In this document: piece by piece, positions 17,525 to 26,538 of the stretch | Layout of the letters: each line of letters starts with the position of its first letter | Position numbering within the stretch: position 1 is the first letter of the stretch | Source of the DNA: Woeseia sp037968755 | GTDB lineage: Bacteria > Pseudomonadota > Gammaproteobacteria > Steroidobacterales > Woeseiaceae | Direction of reading: 5' to 3' | Assembly: GCA_037968755.1 (NCBI GenBank) | Contig: JBBKWB010000080.1 | Span: 62,001 to 126,000 of the forward strand | DNA: 64,000 nucleotides | Notes under the pieces: generated by a model | What the model was told of the DNA's origin: nothing | The model's input: only the letters and a program-made list of their open reading frames with translations | Databases searched by the model: none | Program-made: the position numbers and the translations under genes

Positions 17525-18682
17525 ATGGAAAGAGAACAAGCCGTACGACTTACGCAAAACCTGCTCAAGAAAATGGTTGAGAAGGGCGGCTCTGACCTGT
17601 TCATTACAACGGGCTTCCCGCCGGCTATCAAAGTTGACGGGTCGATCCACAAGGCAACGGACGCACCGCTAACCTCGGAACAGGCATCCATGATCGTCCG
17701 TTCGATTATGAACGACAAACAGATCAAGGAATTCGATTCGACCAAGGAATGTAACTTCGCGATCAGCCCGCAGGGTATAGGCCGTTTCCGTGTCAGCGCG
17801 TTCATCCAGCAAGGCATGTCCGGTGCAGTACTGCGTACTATTACCACGGAAATTCCGACGCTCGGCGATCTGGACTTACCCCCTATTCTGAAAGACGTGG
17901 TCATGAACAAACGCGGCCTCGTTATCGTAGTCGGTGGTACGGGCTCTGGTAAGTCGACAACCATGGCGGCCATGATCGGTCACCGCAATGAGCATTCAAA
18001 AGGCCACATTATTTCGATCGAGGATCCGGTCGAGTACGTTCATCCACATAAAGGTTGCGTTATTACCCAGCGGGAAGTGGGCGTCGATACCGAGACCTGG
18101 CACGCGGCATTGAAAAACACCTTGCGGCAGGCACCTGACGTTATCCTGATCGGCGAAATACGCGACAAAGAGACCATGGAATATGGCATCCAGTTCGCCG
18201 AGACCGGTCACCTGTGCCTTGCAACCTTGCACGCGAACAGCGCCAACCAGGCGCTCGATCGCATCATCAACTTTTTCCCCGAAGAGCGCCGCGCACAGCT
18301 GCTGATGGACTTGTCTCTAAACACCAAGTCCTTTATTTCGCAGCGTTTGATACCGCGCGAGGGTGGCGTGGGCCGAGTTGCGGCGATGGAAATCATGCTG
18401 AACTCGCCGTTGATTGCGGACCTCATTTTTAAGGGCGAGGTAGGGCACATCAAGGAAATCATGGCGAAATCGACTCGTCTTGGTATGCAGACTTTTGACC
18501 AGGCACTGTACTCACTGTACGAAGATGCTGTTATTTCTTACGAAGAAGCAATGCGCAACGCGGATTCCAAGAACGAATTACGCTTGCGAATCAAACTGGA
18601 AAGTAAGCGCGAGTCATCGCTAACCGACCAACAGGCAGAAAGCCTGCGAATCATGGAAGAAGATACTGCGCAGACCTTCTGA
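17525..18682 (+). CDS. pilU: Type IV pilus retraction ATPase PilU
   Basis: PilU is the PilT paralogue that joins PilT to increase retraction force. The 385 residues match Pseudomonas PilU: MVEKGGSDLFITTGFPP, IGRFRVSAFIQQ, Walker A GGTGSGKSTT, EDPVEYVHPHKGCV, IGEIRDKETM, ATLHANSANQALDRI, and C-terminal SYEEAMRNADSKNELRLRI. The AIRNLIRE motif of PilT is replaced by LNSPLIADLIFKGE, as expected for PilU. It starts 39 bp after pilT on the same strand with GGAGATACCGGGA upstream of the ATG. Confidence 0.96.
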   Translation: MEREQAVRLTQNLLKKMVEKGGSDLFITTGFPPAIKVDGSIHKATDAPLTSEQASMIVRSIMNDKQIKEFDSTKECNFAISPQGIGRFRVSAFIQQGMSGAVLRTITTEIPTLGDLDLPPILKDVVMNKRGLVIVVGGTGSGKSTTMAAMIGHRNEHSKGHIISIEDPVEYVHPHKGCVITQREVGVDTETWHAALKNTLRQAPDVILIGEIRDKETMEYGIQFAETGHLCLATLHANSANQALDRIINFFPEERRAQLLMDLSLNTKSFISQRLIPREGGVGRVAAMEIMLNSPLIADLIFKGEVGHIKEIMAKSTRLGMQTFDQALYSLYEDAVISYEEAMRNADSKNELRLRIKLESKRESSLTDQQAESLRIMEEDTAQTF

Positions 18683-18714
18683 GCAGAACCAGGGCGCATG
18701 CAGCGCAATAAATA

Positions 18715-19770
18715 ATGAATGTAAAACCACTCTTCAAGCTGATGGTCGAGAAAAAAGCCTCTGACCTTTTCTTCGCGCCATTTGCGCCAGCCAAAATCAA
18801 GATCGACGGCAAGATCATGCCGGTGAACAAGCTCGAAATGACGCCAAAGATGGTCAAGCAGGCAGCTATTGAGCTGATGGACGAAGACCTGCTCGAACAG
18901 TTCACGCGTGACCTGGAAGTCGATTTCGCTATTTCGGAACCCGGTCTTGGCCGCTTCCGGGTCAATGTATTTCACCAGCGTGGCAACGTGGCGATGGTGC
19001 TGCGTTACATCACGGCGGAAATGCCGGTGCTGGACGATCTCGGCATGCCACAGCAGCTTAAAGAGCTGGTCATGTTGCGCCGCGGACTGATCTTGATGGT
19101 TGGCGCAAGCGGCAACGGTAAGTCGACAACCCTTGCTGCAATGGTCAATCACCGCAACGAGAAGACCTCATCACACATTATTACGATTGAGGACCCGATC
19201 GAGTTCCTGCATCCGAACAAGCAGTCAATCGTCAACCAACGCGAAGTGGGGCTTGATACCAAGTCCTATGCTGCCGCCATGAAAAGTGCCATGCGCGCCG
19301 CGCCCGACGTCATCCAGATCGGTGAGATTCGTGATCGCGAGTCAATGCAGTCTGCCATCGACATGGCGGGTACGGGTCACCTCGTAATGGCAACCCTGCA
19401 TTCTAACAACGCACCGGAAACACTGGACCGCATCATCAACATGTTCCCGCAGGAGCAGCACGCGCAAGTGTTTCTCGATCTGTCGCACTACCTGCGTGCC
19501 ATTATCTCCCAGCGCCTGGTGCGCTCACGCACCGGCAAACGGGTCGCGGCAATTGAGCTTATGCTGAACACGCCGCATATCAAGGACCTGATTCTGCGCG
19601 GCGATATCTCCGAGGTTAAGGAAGCACTCAAGAACAGCGGCGAGAAAGGCGTGCAAAACTTCGATGACGCGTTACTCGACCTGTACAAGGCCGGTACGAT
19701 CACGCTCGAAGAGGCCATGTCACACGCCGATTCACGCTCCAACCTGGAAGCCAAAATCAACTTCGGTTAA
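18715..19770 (+). CDS. Third PilT/PilU-type ATPase (PilU-like paralogue)
   Basis: A 351-aa secretion-ATPase-family motor, closer to PilU than PilT: MVEKKASDLFFAPFAP at the N-terminus, LNTPHIKDLILRGD in place of AIRNLIRE, and LEEAMSHADSRSNLEAKINFG at the C-terminus. Walker A is GASGNGKST from residue 130, with Asn where pilT and pilU have Ser. The Asp box EDPIEFLHPNKQS, IGEIRDRESM and ATLHSNNAPETLDRI are intact, so it should hydrolyse ATP. It follows pilU by 32 bp and is probably co-transcribed. It may be a further retraction accessory; its specific task cannot be read here. Confidence 0.9.
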   Translation: MNVKPLFKLMVEKKASDLFFAPFAPAKIKIDGKIMPVNKLEMTPKMVKQAAIELMDEDLLEQFTRDLEVDFAISEPGLGRFRVNVFHQRGNVAMVLRYITAEMPVLDDLGMPQQLKELVMLRRGLILMVGASGNGKSTTLAAMVNHRNEKTSSHIITIEDPIEFLHPNKQSIVNQREVGLDTKSYAAAMKSAMRAAPDVIQIGEIRDRESMQSAIDMAGTGHLVMATLHSNNAPETLDRIINMFPQEQHAQVFLDLSHYLRAIISQRLVRSRTGKRVAAIELMLNTPHIKDLILRGDISEVKEALKNSGEKGVQNFDDALLDLYKAGTITLEEAMSHADSRSNLEAKINFG

Positions 19771-19790
19771 TCGGGGAACCGGTATCGCGG

Positions 19791-20684
19791 TTATCGATTT
19801 GCGGGGAATACCCTGGCGGCATCGAATACCGGACCGTCGACGCACACCCGTTTCATCGCGGGGCCGTCGTCTTCTTCGACCAGCACTGTACAGCCGGCAC
19901 AGCCGCCGACGGCGCAGGCCATGAATTCTTCAAGCGATACCTGGCACGGCAGCGCATAGCGCTCAGCGAGCCTCGCGACGGCTTGCAACATCGGCGTTGG
20001 GCCGCAGGCAAACACTTCAACTTCCGCACGTTGTGTCTCGTCCATCGAGGCCAGCCACACATCAGCGAGCTCGGTCACGTAGCCCTGGAAGCAACCAGCA
20101 AAGCCTGCAAGACTCGCGAGCCGCGACGGGTAGCCCCATTCCTCGATCAGCGGCATGGCGCGATTCGTCCCGGCATCGAGCCAGTCGCAAGCAATTGCAG
20201 AACGTTGCTCGGCAAACGGAAACGGCAGCTCGGACCCCATCAATATCATAGGCCGCCAGTCGCTGGAGTCAGCGCGTAGCGCTTCCGCGAGAAACACCAT
20301 CGGCGGTATCCCAACGCCACCGCCGATCAACAGCGGGCGGCGGCGAGCCGGATTTGGCGCAAAGCCCTGGCCGATAGGGCCAATGATGCTGACTACATCG
20401 CCGCTATTGCGACTGCCGAGCAAGCCCAGCCCGTCGCCAACCACTTTAAACAGGACCTCGATCCAGCCAGCCGCAGCGTCGACCCGCATGATCGACAACG
20501 GCCGCCGCATCGGCACCGCGTCGTCGCAGCGAATGTGCGCAAAGCTGCCGGGTGTCGCGCGGCTGGCGCACTCCGGGGCGAGCAGTCGCAGTACGAATTG
20601 CTCGCCGGGAAAGGTTTCTACACTGAGGACCTTCGCATCTTCGACAAAAATGCTGTCGCGATGTGGCCGTGACGAATTATTCAT
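19791..20684 (-). CDS. pyrK: Dihydroorotate dehydrogenase electron-transfer subunit PyrK-like
   Basis: PyrK carries FAD and a [2Fe-2S] cluster and passes electrons from class 1B dihydroorotate dehydrogenase to NAD+. The 297-aa product shows the FAD region MRRPLSIMRV, the nucleotide-binding LLIGGGVGIPPMVFLAEAL, CGPTPMLQAV, and cluster ligands spaced C-x4-C-x2-C-x15-C (CAVGGCAGC, then VCVDGPVFDA). It starts at ATG 20684, overlapping the pyrB stop as ATGA, so it is coupled to pyrimidine synthesis. No pyrD is in the window. It could instead serve another flavoprotein of the ferredoxin-reductase superfamily, but PyrK is the best fit. Confidence 0.87.
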   Translation of the reverse strand: MNNSSRPHRDSIFVEDAKVLSVETFPGEQFVLRLLAPECASRATPGSFAHIRCDDAVPMRRPLSIMRVDAAAGWIEVLFKVVGDGLGLLGSRNSGDVVSIIGPIGQGFAPNPARRRPLLIGGGVGIPPMVFLAEALRADSSDWRPMILMGSELPFPFAEQRSAIACDWLDAGTNRAMPLIEEWGYPSRLASLAGFAGCFQGYVTELADVWLASMDETQRAEVEVFACGPTPMLQAVARLAERYALPCQVSLEEFMACAVGGCAGCTVLVEEDDGPAMKRVCVDGPVFDAARVFPANR

Positions 20685-21682
20685 GCGCCATTGCGGCCGG
20701 TTACCGCGCACAGGATCGCCATGCGTACTGCGAGACCGTTGGTAACCTGTTGGGTAATCACGGAACGCGGGCTATCGGCCAGGGTCGATTCAATCTCGAT
20801 GCCACGATTCATTGGTCCTGGATGCATTACGATCGCGTCTTTGGCTGCAATCTGCATGCGCGCTTTGCTAACGCCGTAGTTAGCAAAATATTCATCGATT
20901 CCGGGAATGCCGTCGAGGTTGCCGATGCGTTCCCGCTGAATTCGCAATGCCATGACGACGTCCGCATCTCGCAGACCCTCATCAAGGTCGCCGACGATGC
21001 GTGCGCCCGGGAACATTTGCGGATCAGGCGCCAGCGCCGGCGGTGATACCAACGCCAGTTCACCAACACCCATGGTAGTGAGGCCCTCTGCCGCCGAACG
21101 CGCAACTCGCGAGTGTGCGATGTCGCCAACGATGGCAACCTTGAGCCCGGCGAAATCACCTTTATGCTGGCGGATGGTCAACAGGTCCAGCAGACCTTGC
21201 GTCGGGTGGGCAACATCGCCTTCGCCACCATTAAGAATACGCACGTGGTCATGGACATGGCGCGCGATATACGCCGGCACGCCAGCGCCGGCGTCGCGAA
21301 CGACGAATACATCGACCTGCATCGCCTGCAGCGTGTAGATCGTGTCGAGTATGCTTTCGCCTTTCTTGCGCGACGAGGTGTTGACGTCAAGATTGAGTAC
21401 ATCGGCGCCGAGTCGTTTCGCCGCGAGTTCGAACGAGGCACGCGTACGGGTACTGGGCTCAAAAAACAGGTTGGCGACGGTGCAGCCGGCGAGCGCCTTT
21501 GAGCGAACCGGGGCTTCGCCCAGCGGGCTCAGCCACTGTTCGGCTGCATCGAGCAGGGCAGTCAGCTGGGCTCGATCAATTCCACGTAACGACAGCAAAT
21601 GCCGCAAGCTGCCGTCCGCATTGAATTGCAGACCGGTATCGTGCGCGGCGCGTTCTGATTCTGTGGCAGGTGTGGCTGTCAT
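20681..21682 (-). CDS. pyrB: Aspartate carbamoyltransferase catalytic subunit
   Basis: PyrB condenses carbamoyl phosphate and aspartate, the committed step of pyrimidine synthesis. Active-site motifs are FFEPSTRTRASFE, TSSRKKGES, HPTQGLLDLLTI, GDIAHSRVARS and MHPGPMNRGIEIES. It has 333 residues with a roughly 20-residue N-terminal extension before LRHLLSLRG, as in Pseudomonas-type class A enzymes, which need an inactive PyrC' partner. Here no pyrC' or pyrI lies next to it; pyrK follows instead, overlapping by four bases. ruvX lies 39 bp upstream on the same strand. Confidence 0.96.
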   Translation of the reverse strand: MTATPATESERAAHDTGLQFNADGSLRHLLSLRGIDRAQLTALLDAAEQWLSPLGEAPVRSKALAGCTVANLFFEPSTRTRASFELAAKRLGADVLNLDVNTSSRKKGESILDTIYTLQAMQVDVFVVRDAGAGVPAYIARHVHDHVRILNGGEGDVAHPTQGLLDLLTIRQHKGDFAGLKVAIVGDIAHSRVARSAAEGLTTMGVGELALVSPPALAPDPQMFPGARIVGDLDEGLRDADVVMALRIQRERIGNLDGIPGIDEYFANYGVSKARMQIAAKDAIVMHPGPMNRGIEIESTLADSPRSVITQQVTNGLAVRMAILCAVTGRNGA

Positions 21683-21721
21683 CGCGGCGGCATTCTACTT
21701 GAATGCACGGCTGTATGCGCG

Positions 21722-22177
21722 TCAGTCAGGAATCTTGCCTGCCAACCAGCGCTCGGCAATACAGGCGGCCGCGGCGGCATCAATTTCACCCTTGCTGATA
21801 CGCTTGCGACGACCGTCGCGGCGAGCGGCGATGAGTTGTTCGCTGGCGGCCTGCGAGCTGTAGCGCTCGTCCACCGTCTCGATGGGTCGTTGGTAACGGC
21901 TGAGGCAGACGCAAAATTCGCGAATCGGCTCAAGCAGGGCGGGTGGCTTGCCGTCGGCCGTCTGCGGCATGCCGACAATCAGCCTTGATGGCTGCCATTC
22001 CTTGATGAGGTGGTCGATGCGCGCCCAATCGGGCCCACCAGCGCCATTGCTGACCGTGTCCAGGGCGCTCGCAGATTGGGTAACCTGCTGACCAACGGCC
22101 ACGCCGATTCGTCGCAAACCGAAATCAAAGGCGAGGACCGTCTCCGGACGAAGGTGACTGTCAGGCGTGCCCGGCAT
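21722..22177 (-). CDS. ruvX: Putative Holliday junction resolvase RuvX/YqgF
   Basis: A 151-aa RNase H-like nuclease implicated in 16S rRNA 5'-end maturation and proposed as a Holliday junction resolvase. Catalytic acids are visible: Asp in LAFDFGLRRIGVAVG, Glu in the VDERYSS strand (family often DERLT), and Asp in GEIDAAAAACI. GMPQTADG gives the conserved glycine turn. It overlaps yqgE by 17 bp and precedes pyrB, an arrangement found across gammaproteobacteria. Confidence 0.94.
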   Translation of the reverse strand: MPGTPDSHLRPETVLAFDFGLRRIGVAVGQQVTQSASALDTVSNGAGGPDWARIDHLIKEWQPSRLIVGMPQTADGKPPALLEPIREFCVCLSRYQRPIETVDERYSSQAASEQLIAARRDGRRKRISKGEIDAAAAACIAERWLAGKIPD

Positions 22178-22724
22178 CGGGAGCCAGTTGGCTGATATCT
22201 ATGCCGAGGAGGCGGGTGGCGAGTTGCCAGCGATCTGCGTACGGGGCGTCAAAAATAATCTCCGCGTTAGCAGTAACGTTCAGCCAGCTGTTCGCAAGGA
22301 TTTCGGCTTCCAGTTGGCCCGCTTCCCAACCGGCGTAGCCGAGTGCCACCACAGATTTGTCGGGGCCTTTGCCCGCTGCGATAGCGTCGAGGATATCGCG
22401 CGACAGGGTTAGCTGAATGTCCGTCGAAACGTGTACCGAACTGTCGAACTGGTAGCCCGCATTGTGCAGGACGAAGCCGCGATCCTGCGCTACAGGGCCG
22501 CCATTCAACACCGCTGACTCGGCGAGGATAGGGTTATCACAGCCTATGGAGAGCTGCTCGAACAGCCCACCGAGCTGCAGATTGAGGGGCCGGTTGATAA
22601 CGATGCCCAGCGCACCCTCCTGATTGTGTTCACAGATCAATGTGACAGTCGAATTGAAATTGGGGTCAGCCATGCCGGGCATGGCGATCAGGAGCTGGTT
22701 GTTCAGCGCGCCGGTCATTTCCAT
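22161..22724 (-). CDS. yqgE: UPF0301 protein YqgE/AlgH
   Basis: A 187-aa conserved cytosolic protein named AlgH in Pseudomonas from an alginate regulation screen; its molecular function is unknown. Diagnostic stretches are LLIAMPGMADPNFNSTV, EGALGIVINRPLNLQL, LNGGPVAQDRGFVLH and VALGYAGWEAGQLEAEI. It sits between tonB and ruvX on the minus strand and overlaps ruvX. Confidence 0.95.
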   Translation of the reverse strand: MEMTGALNNQLLIAMPGMADPNFNSTVTLICEHNQEGALGIVINRPLNLQLGGLFEQLSIGCDNPILAESAVLNGGPVAQDRGFVLHNAGYQFDSSVHVSTDIQLTLSRDILDAIAAGKGPDKSVVALGYAGWEAGQLEAEILANSWLNVTANAEIIFDAPYADRWQLATRLLGIDISQLAPDAGHA

Positions 22725-22764
22725 GTCGACAGTATCGGTCCTCGCAGAAGAGAGAACAACCGGC

Positions 22765-23724
22765 CTACAGTGAGCTGGCGGCCGTCGTAAGGCCGGTGCC
22801 GCTAAAGCGCCATTTATACAGAAAGTTGAGCTGTGGATAATCCAGGCGCACGGCTTCCGGGAACGGGTCGAACGGCGAGGCTCTGCGCAGGATATTCAAT
22901 GCCGCCTGGTCCAGGGCATAGGATCCGGAGGAGCGCACAATGATGACTTCCGCCAGTTGCCCGGAGGCGTTAATCGTTACCTCAAGAGTGGGGCTGCCAG
23001 TCAGGCCGCGCAGCCCTGCCTGTTCCGGGATGTACTTGCTGCCGACCAGTTCGATCTTGCGTTTCCAGCGGTCCACGTAGCCGGCAATACTGGATTCGCG
23101 GGTATCTGCGCTGAGCAACACCGGTTGCCGGTTCTGATCCCGGACCAGGAAGTTTGCCTCCTGCTCCTGGGGTAGCGGTAAGGTCGTGTCCACGCCGGCT
23201 TCGAGATAGGCGGCACGACTATCGTCAGCCTGTGGATCATCACGCGGCGTGTCAGATACCTGGCGGTCCCGCTCTGCGCGAGTAGTCAGCAGTTGATCTG
23301 ACGATTCCTGGTGACGGGTCGCGTCACGCAGGTCGCGGGCATCAAGATCGCCGATATTGTCTACAGGAACGTTGCTTTTCGCCGGCGCTCCGGGGCGTGC
23401 TGATTCATCGGTGTTGCCGCCGCCTTGCTGGCTGGCCTGTGCCAGGTACGCGGCGTTGTCGTCGCGATCGTAACTTTTGTCCGGGTCAGCAACGATGGTT
23501 ACTTCGAGCGAGACAGTATTGGAGGGCAAGCTGTCGAACACAGCGTTAAAAGTGATGCCAATGATCAGAATGCCGTGCACCAGGGCGGCCAGGAAGAGCA
23601 TGGGTGGCAGGCGATCCGGTTTCGAGTCCAGATCGAGCTTGATCTCGTCAAGGTCGCCCAAGTCGGCGATTCCGCTGCTCACTGTTTCAGCCATATGCAC
23701 TGCGTTATCAAAATATGCATTCAT
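22765..23724 (-). CDS. tonB: TonB-family energy transducer
   Basis: This is a periplasm-spanning protein that couples the inner-membrane proton gradient to outer-membrane receptors. After about 40 cytoplasmic residues comes a single membrane helix (MLFLAALVHGILIIGITFNAVF), a long acidic/polar linker rather than the usual Pro-Lys run, and a C-terminal TonB domain (GLTGSPTLEVTINASGQLAEV, ALDQAALNILRRASPFDPFP). Location beside gshB matches tonB3 of Pseudomonas, which is connected with twitching motility there. The start could be 23724 or the Met ten codons in. Confidence 0.88.
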   Translation of the reverse strand: MNAYFDNAVHMAETVSSGIADLGDLDEIKLDLDSKPDRLPPMLFLAALVHGILIIGITFNAVFDSLPSNTVSLEVTIVADPDKSYDRDDNAAYLAQASQQGGGNTDESARPGAPAKSNVPVDNIGDLDARDLRDATRHQESSDQLLTTRAERDRQVSDTPRDDPQADDSRAAYLEAGVDTTLPLPQEQEANFLVRDQNRQPVLLSADTRESSIAGYVDRWKRKIELVGSKYIPEQAGLRGLTGSPTLEVTINASGQLAEVIIVRSSGSYALDQAALNILRRASPFDPFPEAVRLDYPQLNFLYKWRFSGTGLTTAASSL

Positions 23725-23755
23725 TGTGACACATCGCGCCGCTACGGCCGCGCTG

Positions 23756-24784
23756 CTACTGCTCTGACAGCCAGTGTACGCGGCCTGCCATCGAGGGAGT
23801 GAGACGCAGATCGCCGTTTGCCGTGATCAGCAAGGCGTCATCAATGCCGAGGTCAGCACAGAGTTTCTCGAAGCCCGCGCTGCCGGCGACCAACAACGCG
23901 GTCGCTGCGGCGTCTGCCAATACAGGGTCGCGACTTACGACGGTTACAGAGGCGCTCTCCGTCGCCGGCTGGCCGCTGCGTGGATCGAGCACATGCATAT
24001 AGCGTGTGCCGGCATACTCGAAGTAGCGCTCATAGTTGCCTGAGGTAAGTACCGCTTCGCCGGATTCGGCTTCCAGCCACGCTATGGCCTCTTCGCTGCC
24101 AGGTTTGCGAATGCCGATACGTGCCGGCCGTTGTCCGGCACGCCCGGCTACCAGCAGGTCGCCACCGATGTCGATAATGGCATTGTCGATGCCGCGAGCC
24201 CGCAGCCGGCGGGCGGCGTCCGCCAGAATGGCACCCTTCGCAATGCCGCCCGGGTCCAGGACGACGCGCGGGTCGCGGCTTTCGAGACGCAAGCCGGACC
24301 ATTGCAGCGACGTGCTGCTGGGCGGCGGCTGAGTATAAGCGGCAACCTCAGAAGCAGAGGGCGGACGCCAATTGTCGCGCAAGATATCGTTGAATCCCCA
24401 GAGTTCTGTCAATCCGCCCAGCGCCGGATTGAACAGGCCGTTGGAACGACGCTCAAGTTCACTTGCGCGCTGCAGCAAACCAGCAAGTGGCGCGCTCACC
24501 GGCGTTGCCTCGCCATTGGCTATCGCCATATTGATGCGTTTGAGTTCCCCATCGGCCCACGGGTACCAGTCCTTTTGCAGCGGCTGGAAACTGGCTTCGA
24601 GCTCAGCTGTTGCCCGCTCCGCGTCGGCTGTGGGTACGCCGTAGTAGCGCAGCGTTACGAGAGTGCCAAACGCGGCTAACGTGTGACTGACCTCCCTGGT
24701 TCGCGGCTGGCAGGCCGATAGCAACGCCGCGATGGCGCAGCATGCAAATGTGCTGTAGCTAGCGGCGCGCGCTGTCGATCGCAT
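23756..24784 (-). CDS. apbE: FAD:protein FMN transferase ApbE
   Basis: ApbE attaches FMN through a phosphoester to Thr or Ser of partner proteins such as NqrB/C and RnfG in the periplasm. The lipoprotein signal ends in LLSAC (Cys25). Family motifs are PALGGLTELWGF, DPGGIAKGAILADAA, NAIIDIGGDLLVAG, TSGNYERYFEYAG and the Mg-site region MHVLDPRSGQPA. Start chosen at ATG 24784, which gives a clean signal peptide. It overlaps the gshB 3' end by 26 bp, and sits between gshB and tonB where Pseudomonas has no such gene. No nqr or rnf genes are in the window. Confidence 0.93.
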   Translation of the reverse strand: MRSTARAASYSTFACCAIAALLSACQPRTREVSHTLAAFGTLVTLRYYGVPTADAERATAELEASFQPLQKDWYPWADGELKRINMAIANGEATPVSAPLAGLLQRASELERRSNGLFNPALGGLTELWGFNDILRDNWRPPSASEVAAYTQPPPSSTSLQWSGLRLESRDPRVVLDPGGIAKGAILADAARRLRARGIDNAIIDIGGDLLVAGRAGQRPARIGIRKPGSEEAIAWLEAESGEAVLTSGNYERYFEYAGTRYMHVLDPRSGQPATESASVTVVSRDPVLADAAATALLVAGSAGFEKLCADLGIDDALLITANGDLRLTPSMAGRVHWLSEQ

Positions 24785-25715
24785 CAAACAACAGCCCGGC
24801 AATGTTCAGGTCAAACAACTTGTCCAGTTCGCGGATGCCGGTCGGGCTGGTGACATTAATCTCGGTAAGGTAATCGCCAATGACATCGATACCGGCAAAC
24901 AACACGCCCTTGTCGCGCAGCACCGGACCTACCCGTGAGCAGATAAAGCGGTCCCGCTCAGTCAGTTCGCGGCCTTCGCCGGTTGCGCCCATGACGAGGT
25001 TGCCGCGGTTGTCATCGGCCGAGGGAATGCGCGCAAGCGCATAGGGCACGGCTTCGCCATTTACGATCAAAATGCGTTTGTCGCCGGCCTTGATCTCCGG
25101 GATAAATACCTGGGCCATTGCGTAGCGGTGCCCGTTGTCGGTCAATGTTTCAAAGATGACATTGGCATTGTTGTCGCCTTTTTTGACCACGAAAATTGAG
25201 CGGCCACCCATGCCATCCAGCGGTTTAACCACTATATGTTCGTGCTCCAGCAGAAACTGTTTCAGATCGGACATCGACCGAGTGACCAGGGTCAGCGGCG
25301 CACAATCAGCAAACCACGCTGTATACGCTTTTTCGTTCATGTCGCGCAGACTTTGCGGCCGATTTACGACCAGGGCGCCTTCCTGTTCGGCGCGCTCAAG
25401 TATGTAACTGCTGTAGATGTATTCCATGTCGAACGGCGGATCCTTGCGCATCAGGATCACATCAAGGTCGCCCAGCCGAATCTCGTTACGCTCACCCAGC
25501 GTAAACCAGTCATCATTGTTGTCACGAACCTGCAGGCGTCGCGACCTGCCGGTGGCGACGCCGGCCAGCATCCGCAGATCGTCCTGCAACAGGTAATGGA
25601 TCTCCGCACCACGGCGCGTCGCTTCCAGCAACATGGCAAGCGAGCTGTCCTTCTTTGGTGTTATCGACTCGATTGGGTCCATAACGACACCTAGTCGCAT
25701 CGGTTTATCGGGCAT
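24759..25715 (-). CDS. gshB: Glutathione synthetase
   Basis: GshB ligates glycine to gamma-glutamylcysteine using ATP, the final step of glutathione synthesis. The 318-aa ATP-grasp protein begins MPDKPMRLGVVMDPIESI and shows KDSSLAMLLEA, MRKDPPFDMEYIY, VVKPLDGMGGRSIFVV, PEIKAGDKRILIVNGE and EINVTSPTGIREL. I chose the ATG at 25715, preceded by GAGGA; a longer frame to 25823 adds sequence foreign to the family. It is divergent from pilG and first in a leftward run gshB-apbE-tonB-yqgE-ruvX-pyrB-pyrK. Confidence 0.97.
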   Translation of the reverse strand: MPDKPMRLGVVMDPIESITPKKDSSLAMLLEATRRGAEIHYLLQDDLRMLAGVATGRSRRLQVRDNNDDWFTLGERNEIRLGDLDVILMRKDPPFDMEYIYSSYILERAEQEGALVVNRPQSLRDMNEKAYTAWFADCAPLTLVTRSMSDLKQFLLEHEHIVVKPLDGMGGRSIFVVKKGDNNANVIFETLTDNGHRYAMAQVFIPEIKAGDKRILIVNGEAVPYALARIPSADDNRGNLVMGATGEGRELTERDRFICSRVGPVLRDKGVLFAGIDVIGDYLTEINVTSPTGIRELDKLFDLNIAGLLFDAIDSARR

Positions 25716-26116
25716 TGTGCTGCAGTCCTCAATTTGGGGTCTGAAATTTGCTGTTGCCGGGGCGCTTACTATACAGCTTGCAGAGCTGGCTCCATACCGT
25801 TGCAGCGGCTTCGGATGGAGCACTCCAGAGGCGGCCAGAATGCCGGATCAGTCTGATTGACATACAAAAACCGGCGCGTGGGCGCCCTGTCATGGCGACC
25901 CTTGGGGCAATGTGGTACAAGTCGTTTTGCGGGCAATTATTATGGCAAGACAGGCGTGATTTGCCGTGATCGAGTAAGGGAGGCGGCGAGCGAAACTGTC
26001 CTGCGACAGTTGGGCGAATGCCGCTTACTTATCACGGCGAAATGCTGTCTGGCACTCTGCCAGCACAACAACAGAGATGCGGTCGAGTCCGGACCGCTAT
26101 TGGGCGAGGAATTCCG
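25716..26116. other. 401-bp divergent gshB/pilG intergenic region
   Basis: No credible gene is present. It should hold the promoters of both divergent operons, but I see no convincing consensus. The one clear structure is a perfect 7-bp hairpin, AACTGTC/GACAGTT around CTGC, at 25994-26011, about 105 bp upstream of pilG in its probable leader. Confidence 0.5.
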
Positions 26117-26509
26117 GTGTCAAAAAGTGCTACTCAAGGTCTGAACGGACTGAAGATTCTGGTGATTGACGATAGCAAGACGATTCGCCGCACGGCGGAA
26201 ACCCTGCTTTCGAAAGAAGGCTGTCAGGTGTTTACCGCCGTCGATGGCTTTGATGCGTTGTCAAAAATTGCCGATCATCAACCGGACCTGATCTTCGTCG
26301 ATATCATGATGCCGCGCCTGGATGGTTACCAAACCTGTTCGCTGATCAAGCACAACAAAATTTTCAAGGATACGCCGGTCATCATGCTGTCCAGTAAGGA
26401 TGGTTTGTTCGATCGCGCCCGCGGCCGCATCGTTGGTTCTGAACAGTATCTGACCAAGCCGTTTACGCGCGATGAATTGCTTGGCGCAATTTCCACGCAG
26501 ATGGCTTGA
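26117..26509 (+). CDS. pilG: Twitching-motility response regulator PilG
   Basis: PilG is a single-domain CheY-like receiver phosphorylated by the Chp kinase; in Pseudomonas it promotes pilus extension and cAMP signalling. The 130-aa protein reads ILVIDDSKTIRRTAE, the phospho-acceptor Asp62 in FVDIMMPRLDGY, the conserved Ser in IMLSSKDG, and Lys in YLTKPF. The start is GTG at 26117 with GAGGA eight bases upstream; the longer frame from 26018 has no support. It opens the Chp operon pilGHIJ-chpA-chpC. Confidence 0.96.
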   Translation: MSKSATQGLNGLKILVIDDSKTIRRTAETLLSKEGCQVFTAVDGFDALSKIADHQPDLIFVDIMMPRLDGYQTCSLIKHNKIFKDTPVIMLSSKDGLFDRARGRIVGSEQYLTKPFTRDELLGAISTQMA

Positions 26510-26538
26510 CGGCAAAGCAAATACTCAAGGAAGTACAA

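Noticed and set aside
25943..25964. TGGC...TTGC pair upstream of pilG, like a sigma-54 promoter
   Set aside because: The halves are 14 bases apart, far more than the sigma-54 spacing allows.
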